Assembly (NCBI RefSeq): GCF_030271515.1
Contig: NZ_JASCXI010000002.1
Span: 682,001 to 746,000, forward strand
Direction of reading: 5' to 3'
DNA: 64,000 nucleotides
Source: Erythrobacter oryzae
GTDB taxonomy: Bacteria; Pseudomonadota; Alphaproteobacteria; Sphingomonadales; Sphingomonadaceae
Within the stretch, counting starts at the first letter, position 1. Every line of letters begins with the position of its first letter. The translations under genes were made by a program, and so were the position numbers. The notes beneath the pieces were generated by a model. It made no database searches. It saw only the letters and a list, made by a program, of their open reading frames with translations, and was not told where the DNA came from. This document shows, in pieces, positions 1 to 7,961 of this stretch.

Positions 1-135
1 GACGTGTTCCGGGCGATGGGCAACCTCGGCTCGGTGCTCAAGAACCGCGCCAAGGCGGGCAAGCTCGACGAGGAGACGATCAACCAGATCGTCGACATGA
101 TCGACGAGATGGCCAAGCGCATCGAGCGGCTCTGA
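1..135 (+). CDS. C-terminal fragment of an unknown helical protein
   Basis: This is the last 44 codons of a gene that begins before the window. The frame reads through from base 1 to a TGA at 133-135. The tail is charged and predicted to be helical, ending in IVDMIDEMAKRIERL. A similar tail occurs, from memory, in some sphingomonad PadR-type regulators, but that is a weak recollection and I do not assign a function. No terminator-like hairpin follows it. Confidence 0.6.
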   Translation, partial: DVFRAMGNLGSVLKNRAKAGKLDEETINQIVDMIDEMAKRIERL

Positions 136-222
136 CGTTACGGCAAGCGCTGTTGCAGCGCGTGCAATAAAGGCATATCCTCTCCCCCGTCCGGGTCGCA
201 GCGGATGGGGGAGGGGAAGCCC

Positions 223-660
223 ATGACCGAAGTCAGTGCACATCGCAGCCCGACGCCGTGGCACCTGTGGGTGGTCGGCATTGTCACCCTGCTGTTCAAC
301 AGCATGGGGATCATCAGCTACACCATGACCAAGCTCGGCATGCTCGACCAGACCGGCATGACCCCGGAGCAGATCGCCTTCATGGACACCTATCCGGCGA
401 GCGCGAGCGCGCTGTGGGCGCTGGGGGTGTGGGGTGCCTTTGCCGGGTCCGTGCTGCTGCTGCTGCGCTCGAAATGGGCGGTTGCGGCGATGGTGGTCGC
501 GCTGGCCGGGCTGGCCGGGCTGACGGTGGTGGAGACGCAGGTGATGGACATCGCTGCCGGGCTAGAGACGCCGCTGCCGCTCAAGATCACCATCTGGGTG
601 GTGACGCTGTTCCTGCTGTTCTACGCCCGGGCGATGGCGGCGAAGGGCGTGCTGAAGTAA
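223..660 (+). CDS. Small four-helix membrane protein of unknown function
   Basis: The protein is 145 residues with about four hydrophobic segments: near residues 15-38, 62-82, 87-105 and 123-140. No family is recognised. The ATG at 223 is chosen over the in-frame ATG at 205 because the purine-rich stretch GGGGGAGGGG at 207-216 sits at a proper distance only from 223. A loop of about 25 residues between helices 1 and 2 (LGMLDQTGMTPEQIAFMDTY) is soluble and probably periplasmic. It stands alone, convergent with the glycosyltransferase that ends at 694. Function unknown. Confidence 0.7.
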   Translation: MTEVSAHRSPTPWHLWVVGIVTLLFNSMGIISYTMTKLGMLDQTGMTPEQIAFMDTYPASASALWALGVWGAFAGSVLLLLRSKWAVAAMVVALAGLAGLTVVETQVMDIAAGLETPLPLKITIWVVTLFLLFYARAMAAKGVLK

Positions 661-693
661 CGCCCTCAAGTAGCGAAGCGGTAGGGCGACAAA

Positions 694-1869
694 CTACGCC
701 TTCCCGCGCCGCTCCTCGACCAGCTGGACATAGGTGTCCGCGACCACGGCGTTGATCGCCTCCCACGAATATTCGCAGGCGCGCGTCTCGCCCGCCGAGC
801 CGTGTGCCGCCCGCAGCGCCGGGTCGGTGCAATAGGGCGCGAGCGCGGCGGCGAAGCCTTCCGCGTCGGTCTTCATGCTGCCCGAGGGCGCGACCAGCCG
901 CCCGGTGACCCCGTCCGCGACAAGGCTCGCGCTGCCCGTCGCCCCCGCGGCGACCACCGGAAGCCCGCTCGCCATTGCTTCCAATGTGACGTTGCCGAAG
1001 GTCTCGGTGACTGACGGGTTGAAGAACACGTCCCCGCTTGCGAGCGCCTGACCCAGTGCCTCGCCGGTCTTGAACCCGGCGAAAATCCCGCCCGGCAGGT
1101 TCGACTCGAACCAGCCGCGCGCGGGGCCGTCGCCGATCACCAGCACCTTGTGGAGGGCACCCATCGCGCGCAGCCGCGCGGCAGTTTCGGCGAAGACGTC
1201 GAGGCCCTTCTCCATCACCAGCCGCCCGAGGAAGACGATCGCGACGTCCTCGTCCGCAAGGCCGAGCGAGCGCCGCCATTCCGGATCGCGCCGCGCGCTG
1301 GAGAAGATCGTGCGGTCCACCCCCCGGCTCCACAGCCCGATGCGGGTGTGCATCCCCATCGCCAGCAGCTCGTCGATCATCGACTGCGAAGGCGCCACCA
1401 GCGCGTCACAGCGGTTGTAGAAGCGCTTCAGGCCCTTGACGATCAGCGGCTCGAGGAAGGCCATGTTGTAGTAGCGCGGATAGGTCTCGAAGCGGGTGTG
1501 GACGCTGGCGAGCACCGGCAGCCCGCGCGCGCGCGCCCAGCGCAGCGCGGCGTGGGCGGACAGGTCGGGCGAGGAGAGGTGGACGATGTCCGGCGCGAAG
1601 GCCTCGAGATCGCGCTTCACCGCGCGGCTGAGGTGCGTGGGAAAACGGTATTCCCCGCGCCCCTTCACCGGCATCGGCACATTGGGCACGCCGACGAGGT
1701 CGCCGGTCGGAGCGAAATCGGGATTGGCGACCTTGGGCGAATAGACGCGCACCTTCGCGCCCTTCGCAAGCAGCGAACCGACGAGGCGATTGAGGGCCTG
1801 GTTGGCCCCGTCGCGGGTGTAGTTGTAGTTGCCGCTGAACAGGGCAATGCGGAGATCGGATACGTCCAT
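694..1869 (-). CDS. GT4-family glycosyltransferase
   Basis: A retaining GT-B glycosyltransferase of 391 residues, the usual length for the family. The N-terminal half starts with RIALFSGNYNYTRDGANQAL (acceptor side). The C-terminal half carries the donor-binding part, including VFLGRLVMEKGLDVF and the EX7E-type motif in SVTETFGNVTLEAMASG, which binds the nucleotide-sugar phosphates. The overall pattern resembles the MgtA/PimB/SQD2-like branch that glycosylates lipids, so a glycolipid or sphingoglycolipid product is plausible but not shown. It is transcribed away from serC, sharing the 152-bp spacer 1870-2021. No glycan cluster surrounds it. Confidence 0.85.
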   Translation of the reverse strand: MDVSDLRIALFSGNYNYTRDGANQALNRLVGSLLAKGAKVRVYSPKVANPDFAPTGDLVGVPNVPMPVKGRGEYRFPTHLSRAVKRDLEAFAPDIVHLSSPDLSAHAALRWARARGLPVLASVHTRFETYPRYYNMAFLEPLIVKGLKRFYNRCDALVAPSQSMIDELLAMGMHTRIGLWSRGVDRTIFSSARRDPEWRRSLGLADEDVAIVFLGRLVMEKGLDVFAETAARLRAMGALHKVLVIGDGPARGWFESNLPGGIFAGFKTGEALGQALASGDVFFNPSVTETFGNVTLEAMASGLPVVAAGATGSASLVADGVTGRLVAPSGSMKTDAEGFAAALAPYCTDPALRAAHGSAGETRACEYSWEAINAVVADTYVQLVEERRGKA

Positions 1870-1937
1870 GGAGCCGCCCCCTTAAGCGAGCGGGCCGGAT
1901 TTTGCGAGAGGCAGGTTCAGTCCCGACCCTTTCTTCA

Positions 1938-1965
1938 TTGACTTGTCACCAGCCCCCACTAAAGC
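1938..1965 (+). promoter_or_regulatory. Candidate sigma-70 promoter of serC
   Basis: A TTGACT -35-like hexamer (1938-1943) and TAAAGC (1960-1965) are separated by 16 bp. This would start transcription near 1972, just before the leader hairpins of serC. The -10 match is weak. Confidence 0.4.
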
Positions 1966-1970
1966 CGCCC

Positions 1971-2021
1971 ACGGGCCACGCGGTCCCAACGCCGCGCGTG
2001 CTCTCTGCAAGGAGAGAATAC
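1971..2021 (+). promoter_or_regulatory. serC leader-type RNA structure covering the serC ribosome site
   Basis: Two hairpins lie directly before the serC ATG. The first pairs CACGCG (1977-1982) with CGCGTG (1995-2000). The second pairs CTCTCT (2001-2006) with GGAGAG (2011-2016) around a GCAA tetraloop, so the ribosome-binding GGAGAG is inside the stem. This matches the published description of the alphaproteobacterial serC leader (Rfam RF00517), whose last stem overlaps the serC ribosome site. The ligand of that element is not known to me. Confidence 0.7.
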
Positions 2022-3200
2022 ATGACTGAGTACACTCGCGGGCTCGCGCACGAGCCTACGCTGAAGCCTGAGCGCCCCTTCTTTTCCTCGGGCCCCACGG
2101 CGAAATTCCCCGGCTGGTCGCTGGACAAGCTCAAGACCGAATCGCTTGGCCGCTCGCACCGTTCGAGCCTTGGCAAGGCGCGGCTGAAATATGCGCTCGA
2201 CCTGTCGCGCGAACTGCTCGGCATTCCTGACGATTACCTGATCGGCATCATGCCCGCGTCCGACACCGGCGCGATCGAAGCCGCCATGTGGTCGATGCTC
2301 GATCCCGCGCGCCCCGTCACGGTCGCGGCGTGGGAAAGCTTCGGCAATGTCTGGATTCAGGATGCGGTCAAGCAATTGAAGCTGCCCAACCTTCAAGTGC
2401 TGACCGCCGATTATGGCCAGATCCCCGATCTCACCACCATCCCCCAGCGCAATGACGTGGTGTTCACCTGGAACGGCACCACCTCGGGCGCGAAGATCCC
2501 CAACACCGACTGGCTCGAAGCCGGGCGCGAGGGTGTGACCATCAACGATGCCACCAGCGCGATCTTCGCGATGGAGATGGATTGGGCCAAGCTCGATGCC
2601 ACCACCTATTCGTGGCAGAAGGTGCTGGGTTCGGAAGCCCAGCACGGCATGCTGATCCTTAGCCCCAAGGCGATCGAGCGGATCGAAAGCTACGATCCGG
2701 CATGGCCGCTGCCCAAGCTGTTCCGCATGAAGAAGGGTGCCAAGCTCAACCGCGGCATCTTCGAAGGTGAGACGATCAACACCCCCTCGATGCTGGCGAC
2801 CGAGGATTACATCGCCTCGCTCGAATGGGCCAAGTCCATCGGCGGCCGCAAGGCGCTGATCGCGCGCGCCGATGCCAATGCGCAGATCGTCAAGGACTGG
2901 ATCGAGGCCACCCCGTGGCTGCGCAACATGGCGACCGACCCCGCGCTCCAGACCAACACCGGCGTGTGCATGGTCTTCCAGGGCGACTGGTACGAGAGCC
3001 TCTCGGCCGACGAACAGGCTGCGGTGCCCAAGAAGATCGTCAAGCTGCTCGAAGAGCGCAATGTCGGCTTCGACTTCAACGGCTACCGCGACGCGCCGCC
3101 GTCCTTGCGCATCTGGTGCGGCTCGACTGTCGAGCAGGAGGACATCAAGCGCCTGCTGCCGTGGATCGAGTGGGCCTACGAGAAGGTCAAGAACGGCTGA
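2022..3200 (+). CDS. serC: Phosphoserine aminotransferase
   Basis: Converts 3-phosphohydroxypyruvate and glutamate to phosphoserine, the second step of serine synthesis; cytosolic and PLP-dependent. It has 392 residues. The PLP lysine is Lys200 in SWQKVLGSEAQHG, and the N-terminal signature PFFSSGPTAKFPGW is of the alphaproteobacterial/archaeal SerC type rather than the E. coli type. The frame is open from 1902, but the ATG at 2022 is used because AAGGAGAG lies 5-6 bp upstream and conservation begins there. It is followed after 116 bp by serA, giving the known serC-serA order. Translation is probably controlled by the leader hairpin that contains its ribosome site. Confidence 0.95.
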   Translation: MTEYTRGLAHEPTLKPERPFFSSGPTAKFPGWSLDKLKTESLGRSHRSSLGKARLKYALDLSRELLGIPDDYLIGIMPASDTGAIEAAMWSMLDPARPVTVAAWESFGNVWIQDAVKQLKLPNLQVLTADYGQIPDLTTIPQRNDVVFTWNGTTSGAKIPNTDWLEAGREGVTINDATSAIFAMEMDWAKLDATTYSWQKVLGSEAQHGMLILSPKAIERIESYDPAWPLPKLFRMKKGAKLNRGIFEGETINTPSMLATEDYIASLEWAKSIGGRKALIARADANAQIVKDWIEATPWLRNMATDPALQTNTGVCMVFQGDWYESLSADEQAAVPKKIVKLLEERNVGFDFNGYRDAPPSLRIWCGSTVEQEDIKRLLPWIEWAYEKVKNG

Positions 3201-3220
3201 GGCCGTCCTTATTCGCGTCT

Positions 3221-3300
3221 CCCCGGACCTGATCCGGGGCCGCTTTCCCCAATGCACCAGCGCGTGATGCGCGCGATCCCGGGTCAGGCCCGGGATGACG
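3221..3300. repeat. Palindromic intergenic repeat pair (family A, copy 1)
   Basis: Two palindromes fill the serC-serA gap. One has 7-bp arms CCCCGGA/TCCGGGG around CCTGA (3221-3239). The other has 8-bp arms ATCCCGGG/CCCGGGAT around TCAGG (near 3275-3297). The same unit recurs at 4923-4997 and 26624-26642. It resembles a REP/BIME-type dispersed element and could form an RNA stem between the two cistrons. Confidence 0.75.
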
Positions 3301-3316
3301 ATGGAAGGTATTTCCC

Positions 3317-4903
3317 ATGACCAAGCCCAAAGTTCTCATTTCCGACAAGATGGACCCCAACGCCGCGCGCATTTTCGAAGAGCGCGGCTGCGATGTCGAT
3401 GTCATCACCGGCGAAACGCCCGAACAGCTGATCGCGCGCATCGGCGAATATGATGGCCTCGCGATCCGCTCCTCGACCAAGGTGACCAAGGCGATCCTCG
3501 ATGCGGCGACCAACCTCAAGGTCATCGGCCGCGCCGGGATCGGCGTCGACAATGTCGACATCCCCTATGCCAGCGGCAAGGGCGTCGTGGTGATGAACAC
3601 CCCCTTCGGCAATTCGATCACCACCGCCGAACACGCCATCGCGCTGATGTTCGCGCTCGCGCGCCAGCTGCCCGAAGCCAATGCCCAAACCCAGGCCGGC
3701 AAGTGGCCCAAGAGCGGGTTCATGGGCGTCGAAGTCACCGGCAAGACCCTCGGCCTGATCGGTGCCGGGAACATCGGATCGATCGTCGCGAGCCGCGCGC
3801 TCGGCCTGCGGATGAAGGTGATCGCCTATGATCCCTTCCTGACCGAGGACCGCGCCATCGAACTCGGGATCGAGAAGGTCGATCTCGACACGCTCCTCTC
3901 GCGCGCCGACTTCGTCACGCTGCACACCCCGCTCACGGACGAGACCCGCAACATCCTCAGCCGCGAGCGGCTCGAGAATGCCAAGAAGGGCATCCGCATC
4001 ATCAACTGCGCCCGCGGCGGGCTGATCGACGAGGCGGCGCTGAAGGAGTGCCTCGAGAGCGGGCAGGTGGCAGGCGCCGCGCTCGACGTGTTCGAGACCG
4101 AACCTCCCGCCGCCGACCACCCGCTGTTCGGCACCCCCAACTTCATCTGCACCCCGCACTTGGGCGCATCGACCACCGAAGCGCAGGTCAACGTCGCGCT
4201 CCAGGTCGCCGAGCAGATGGCCGACTATCTCGTCAACGGCGGCGTCACCAACGCGCTCAACGTCCCCTCGCTGAGCGCCGAGGAAGCCCCCAAGCTCAAG
4301 CCCTACATGGCGCTCGCCGAGAAGCTGGGCTCGCTGGTGGGCCAGCTCGCCCACGGCAACCTCACCCAGATCGGCATCGAGCGCGAGGGTGCGGCGGCGC
4401 AGCTCAACGGCAAGCCGATCACCGCGGCGGTTCTGGCGGGCTTCATGCGCCGCTATTCGGACACGGTGAACATGGTCAACGCGCCGTTCCTCGCCAAGGA
4501 GCGCGGGTTGGCGGTGAGCGAAGTGCGCCACGACCGCGACGGCGCGTTCAACACGCTGGTGCGCGTCACCGTGGAGACGGCGCAAGGCCCGCGCTCGGTC
4601 GCCGGCACGCTGTTCGGCACCGAAGCCCCGCGTTTGGTCGAGATCTTCGGCATCGGGATCGAGGCCGAGCTGTCGGGCCACATGCTCTACATCGTCAACG
4701 ACGACAAGCCGGGCTTCATCGGCCGCATCGGGACACTGCTGGGCAGCCACGGCATCAACATCGGCACCTTCAACCTCGGCCGCCGCGAAGCGGGCGGGGA
4801 AGCGGTGCTGCTGCTGAGCCTCGACGAGGCCCTCACCCCCGCCGTCATCGCCGAGGCCGAGAAGGTCGAGGGCGTGAAGATGGTCAAGGCGCTGGCGTTC
4901 TGA
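3317..4903 (+). CDS. serA: D-3-phosphoglycerate dehydrogenase
   Basis: Oxidises 3-phosphoglycerate to 3-phosphohydroxypyruvate, the first committed step of serine synthesis. The 528-residue length fits the long type: substrate and NAD domains, then an intervening domain and a C-terminal ACT domain. Visible parts are the NAD motif GLIGAGNIGSIVA near residue 147, the catalytic arginine in NCARGGLIDEAAL, the glutamate in FETEPP, and the catalytic His281 in CTPHLGAST. The ACT domain starts near LYIVNDDKPGFIG and would allow serine feedback inhibition. It lies 116 bp after serC, with a palindromic repeat between, and is followed by hisZ in the same direction. Confidence 0.96.
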   Translation: MTKPKVLISDKMDPNAARIFEERGCDVDVITGETPEQLIARIGEYDGLAIRSSTKVTKAILDAATNLKVIGRAGIGVDNVDIPYASGKGVVVMNTPFGNSITTAEHAIALMFALARQLPEANAQTQAGKWPKSGFMGVEVTGKTLGLIGAGNIGSIVASRALGLRMKVIAYDPFLTEDRAIELGIEKVDLDTLLSRADFVTLHTPLTDETRNILSRERLENAKKGIRIINCARGGLIDEAALKECLESGQVAGAALDVFETEPPAADHPLFGTPNFICTPHLGASTTEAQVNVALQVAEQMADYLVNGGVTNALNVPSLSAEEAPKLKPYMALAEKLGSLVGQLAHGNLTQIGIEREGAAAQLNGKPITAAVLAGFMRRYSDTVNMVNAPFLAKERGLAVSEVRHDRDGAFNTLVRVTVETAQGPRSVAGTLFGTEAPRLVEIFGIGIEAELSGHMLYIVNDDKPGFIGRIGTLLGSHGINIGTFNLGRREAGGEAVLLLSLDEALTPAVIAEAEKVEGVKMVKALAF

Positions 4904-4922
4904 TCTCTCGCCCATCATCGTC

Positions 4923-4997
4923 ATCCCGGACTTGATCCGGGATCGCTCGACGCTCGGCTCCCAGCCCATCGTCAGCGATCCCGGCTTTCGCCGGGAT
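4923..4997. repeat. Palindromic intergenic repeat pair (family A, copy 2)
   Basis: Copy 2 lies between serA and hisZ. The first palindrome (4923-4943) has 8-bp arms ATCCCGGA/TCCGGGAT. The second (4978-4997) has 8-bp arms ATCCCGGC/GCCGGGAT around TTTC, followed by GACG as in copy 1. The two palindromes are about 35 bp apart, the same architecture as at 3221-3300. Confidence 0.75.
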
Positions 4998-5023
4998 GAC
5001 GATTTGGGTAGGGGCATTGCAAC

Positions 5024-6151
5024 ATGACCAAGCCCAACGACCTCCTTCCCGAAGGCCTCGAGGACCGCCTGCCTTTGGAAGCCGCGCGGATCACCGCGAT
5101 GATGCGCGCCTGCCTCGATGTGCTGGACGCCCACGGCTATGACCGGGTGCGCCCGCCGCTGCTCGAGTTCGAGGCCTCGCTCGCGGGCCGCATGGCGGGC
5201 GTCACCGTCGGCGAGACGAGCGCGATGTTCCGCTTCGTCGACCCCGCTTCCTTACGCACCCTCGCTCTGCGCTCGGACATCACCCCGCAGGTCGGCCGCA
5301 TCGCCGCGACCAGCCTCGCCGCCGCCCCGCGCCCGCTGCGGCTCGCCTATTGCGGCGACACCGTGCTGATCAAGGCCAGCCAGCTCGATCCCGCTCGTGA
5401 ACGTCTCCAGCTCGGGGCCGAGCTGATCGGCGCGGACAGCGTGTCGGCCGCGGCCGAGGTGGTGATGCTCGCGGTCGAGGCGCTGAAGGCCGCGGGGCTC
5501 ACCGGCATCGCGGTCGACTTCACCCTGCCCGACCTCGTCGACACCCTTGCGGCCAACACCTTCCCCCTCACCCCCGACCAGATCGAGGCCGTCCGCCGCG
5601 AGCTCGACACGAAGGACGCGGGCGGGCTCAAGGCCGCAGGCGGCGCGGCCTACCTGCCGCTGCTCTACGCCACCGGCCCGCTCGAGAGCGCGCTCGCTGC
5701 GCTTCGCGCGGTCGATGCGGGCGGCGCCCTCAAGTCGCGGCTCGACGGGCTCGAGGCCATCGCGGCCGCCGTCGGCGACGCCGCCACCATCACCCTCGAC
5801 CCGACTGAGCGCCACGGCTTCGAGTACCAGTCGTGGTTCGGCTTCACCCTCTATGCGGAAGGCCTGCGCCGCGCGGCGGGGCGGGGCGGCACCTACCGTA
5901 TCGCCGGGAGTGAGGAGCCCGCGACCGGCTTCACCCTCTACCTCGACCGCCTCGCCGACATCGCCCCGCAGCCCGAGGCGGTGCGCTGCTGCTACCTCCC
6001 CGCCGGCCACGACCGCGCGGCGGCGGCGGCGCTGCGGTTCGAGGGTTGGCGCACCATCGCGCAGCTGAGTGCGGACGAGGACCCGGAGGCCTTGGGCTGC
6101 GACTACATCCTGCAAGGCACCTCGCCCGTGGCGCTGGAGAACGTCCGGTGA
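5024..6151 (+). CDS. hisZ: ATP phosphoribosyltransferase regulatory subunit
   Basis: A HisRS-like protein lacking aminoacylation function that forms a complex with the short HisG to make the first enzyme of histidine synthesis and carry its feedback control. It has 375 residues. Class II synthetase-like core motifs are visible: FEASLAGRMAGV, then MFRFVDPASLRTLALRSDIT and the motif-2-like RPLRLAYCGDTV. A short-form hisG should exist elsewhere in the genome. It follows serA after a palindromic repeat and overlaps the next gene by 4 bp (GTGA), so the two are probably co-translated. The start ATG has only a weak purine tract upstream. Confidence 0.9.
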   Translation: MTKPNDLLPEGLEDRLPLEAARITAMMRACLDVLDAHGYDRVRPPLLEFEASLAGRMAGVTVGETSAMFRFVDPASLRTLALRSDITPQVGRIAATSLAAAPRPLRLAYCGDTVLIKASQLDPARERLQLGAELIGADSVSAAAEVVMLAVEALKAAGLTGIAVDFTLPDLVDTLAANTFPLTPDQIEAVRRELDTKDAGGLKAAGGAAYLPLLYATGPLESALAALRAVDAGGALKSRLDGLEAIAAAVGDAATITLDPTERHGFEYQSWFGFTLYAEGLRRAAGRGGTYRIAGSEEPATGFTLYLDRLADIAPQPEAVRCCYLPAGHDRAAAAALRFEGWRTIAQLSADEDPEALGCDYILQGTSPVALENVR

Positions 6152-6537
6152 CCAGCAAGCCCACCCCGATCACCCTCGCCAACGACCCGCTCGCGCCGTA
6201 CCTGATCGCGCCGGGCTGGCGCGTCGGCGACCTGCTGTTCCTCTCCGGCCAGGCGAGCATCGGGCGGGACGGCAGCATCGTCGGTGTCGGCGACTTCGAC
6301 GCGCAGCTCGCCCAGACCTTCGCCAATATCGAGACCGTGCTGGCGGCGGGCGGGAGCGACCTTTCCAAGGTGGTGAAAGTCACCATCTACCTCACCGACA
6401 TGGCGAACTTCCCCGCCATCCTCGAGGCCCGCAAGCGCTGGTTCACCCCGCCATACCCCGCCGACACGACGGTCGAGGTCAAGGGCCTCGCGCTCCCCGA
6501 ACTGATGGTCGAGATCGACGTCATCGCCAGCGTGTGA
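6148..6537 (+). CDS. RidA/YjgF-family protein lacking the usual catalytic arginine
   Basis: A trimeric-fold Rid protein of 129 residues. Classical RidA hydrolyses reactive enamines and imines from PLP enzymes. The family core is present: GDLLFLSGQASI, FANIETVLAAGGSDLSKVVKVTIYL and the closing LPELMVEIDVIAS. The position that carries the essential arginine in RidA (as in ARSxVEV) reads PADTTVEVKG, so the arginine is a threonine. By family knowledge such members lack imine deaminase activity, so this is probably a Rid subgroup with another role. The GTG at 6148 overlaps the hisZ stop (GTGA), tying it to the PLP and amino-acid operon upstream. Confidence 0.8.
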   Translation: MTSKPTPITLANDPLAPYLIAPGWRVGDLLFLSGQASIGRDGSIVGVGDFDAQLAQTFANIETVLAAGGSDLSKVVKVTIYLTDMANFPAILEARKRWFTPPYPADTTVEVKGLALPELMVEIDVIASV

Positions 6538-6550
6538 GGGCCGCTCGCCC

Positions 6551-7615
6551 TCACCCCAGCACTTTCCGCAGCCATGCGTCCATCACCGGGGTCGCGGGGT
6601 AGTCGGGCTCGCCGAGCTTGCGGTTGATCTCCATGTGGCCGCGCAGGCCCTCGCCCGGGAAGCCTGCGACCTCGGCCTGCGATCCGCCAGCCTTGAGCGC
6701 CGCGGCGAGCCGCTTCGACTGGTCGACCGCATCGGGGCGCTGGACGTGGAGCAGCAGGAAGGCCGGGGCATTGGGCGCAGCCGCTTGCCAGATCGGCGAA
6801 AGCGCCTTCTGCCGCGCGGGGTCCGTCCCGAAAGCCTGCTGGTAGGTGTCGAGCATCATCGGCCCGGCCATCGTGAACTGGGTGGCGACATCATAGGCCG
6901 CGCCGTCATTGGGTATCACCCCGTCGATGTCGGCGAAGCTGAGGCCGACCGCCTTCAGATAGCGCTCGTCGGTCCCCACCAGCGCCACCAGATGCGCGCC
7001 CGCCGAGTGGCCGGTCAGCACCACGCGGGCCCGGTCGATCCCGTATTCGTCGGCGCGCGCCAGCAGGTGGGCGAGCGCGGCGGCCACGTCTGCCGCCTGC
7101 TGCTCGACCGTGGCGGCGGGCACCAGCCGGTAGTCGATCGAGGCGAAGGCATAGCCCTGTTCGAGCATGTGGCCGGGCAGGGCGCGGCTCATGGCGTTGT
7201 CCTTGCTTCCGCGCTTCCACCCGCCGCCGTGGACGAACAGGACGAGCGGCGCGGGGCCCGTGCCCTCGGGCAACCAGAGGTCGAGCGCCTGCAAGCTGTC
7301 GGAGCCGTAGGCGAGCGTGCGGGTGGGCGGGGTCTTCGCCCCTTGGTCTGCCCCGCCGCCGCCGCCGCGGCGCTGCTCCATCCGCTCGCGCAAGGCGGTG
7401 CGGCACCCTTCGGAGAGCTGGCTCGCCTTCTCCGCAAGGCAGGTGCGCATCTGCGCGCGGTCGGTGCCGCACAGCTTGACGATCTCGGCGCGGCACTCGC
7501 GCGGCAGGCGTTCGCCGCCGCCCATTCCCCCCCCGGGGCGTTGCTGGGCGAGGATCGGGCTGGCGAGTGCGGCGAGCGCTCCGGCGGCGAGGAGGAGTTT
7601 GGCGGAGGTGTTCAT
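6551..7615 (-). CDS. Secreted alpha/beta-hydrolase (esterase) with a Cys-rich N-terminal domain
   Basis: The protein has 354 residues. A signal peptide (KLLLAAGALAALASPILAQ) is followed by a roughly 45-residue segment with four spaced cysteines (ECRAEIVKLCG, MRTCLAEK, SEGCRTAL). This looks like one Golgi-apparatus-protein-1-type Cys-rich repeat. An alpha/beta-hydrolase domain follows. It has the oxyanion HGGGW motif, nucleophile GHSAG, a likely acid in RPDAVDQS and a catalytic His in LRGHMEI. The type is BD-FAE/carbohydrate-esterase-like; the substrate is unknown. An upstream in-frame start (7654) is rejected because the signal peptide begins at 7615. It is convergent with ridA and divergent from purA. 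Confidence 0.8.
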   Translation of the reverse strand: MNTSAKLLLAAGALAALASPILAQQRPGGGMGGGERLPRECRAEIVKLCGTDRAQMRTCLAEKASQLSEGCRTALRERMEQRRGGGGGADQGAKTPPTRTLAYGSDSLQALDLWLPEGTGPAPLVLFVHGGGWKRGSKDNAMSRALPGHMLEQGYAFASIDYRLVPAATVEQQAADVAAALAHLLARADEYGIDRARVVLTGHSAGAHLVALVGTDERYLKAVGLSFADIDGVIPNDGAAYDVATQFTMAGPMMLDTYQQAFGTDPARQKALSPIWQAAAPNAPAFLLLHVQRPDAVDQSKRLAAALKAGGSQAEVAGFPGEGLRGHMEINRKLGEPDYPATPVMDAWLRKVLG

Positions 7616-7961
7616 CGGAAGGTGTCCTCGAGTGTGGCGATTCTCACCTCCCAACGCGCCACCTGCCCAAACCCTTCGCGTAAGAGCCCCGCGGTTCAGG
7701 CTGCGCCGTGCAAGGCTGAACCATGAGACACATGAGACACTGTCCAGAGGCAGAAATCTCTCCCCCGCGCGGGCCCACCACCAGAGCGCCGCCGGACGCG
7801 CGGGAGACAGGGGCAGGGGGGCAATCGGCGGGCATGTCAGGCAGCCTGCCGCGCAGGGAGCGTGTAGGAAAGCGAAATAGGAAAGCGCCCCGCTTGCCTC
7901 TCCCGCCTCAACCGCCTAGGCCGCGCGCGCAAGTCTCCCGCCACTCGCCAGAAGGATAGCA
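7616..7961. other. 346-bp spacer between the esterase and purA
   Basis: No convincing gene. It holds an inverted repeat GGTTCAG (7693-7699) / CTGAACC (7716-7722) and, immediately after, two perfect tandem copies of ATGAGACAC (7723-7740). A short open frame starting at 7723 has arginine-rich, proline-rich content typical of non-coding GC-rich DNA. The purA ribosome site is GAAGGATAGC just before 7962. Confidence 0.6.

Noticed and set aside
1902..2021. An N-terminal extension of serC in the same frame
   Set aside because: It runs through the leader hairpins and promoter; the ATG at 2022 has the ribosome site and starts the conserved part.
3284..5134. A 616-codon open frame antisense to serA
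   Set aside because: No domain can be read in it and serA is unambiguous.
7723..7959. A 78-codon open frame before purA
   Set aside because: Arg/Pro-rich composition, no ribosome site and overlap with tandem repeats; looks like GC-rich non-coding DNA.
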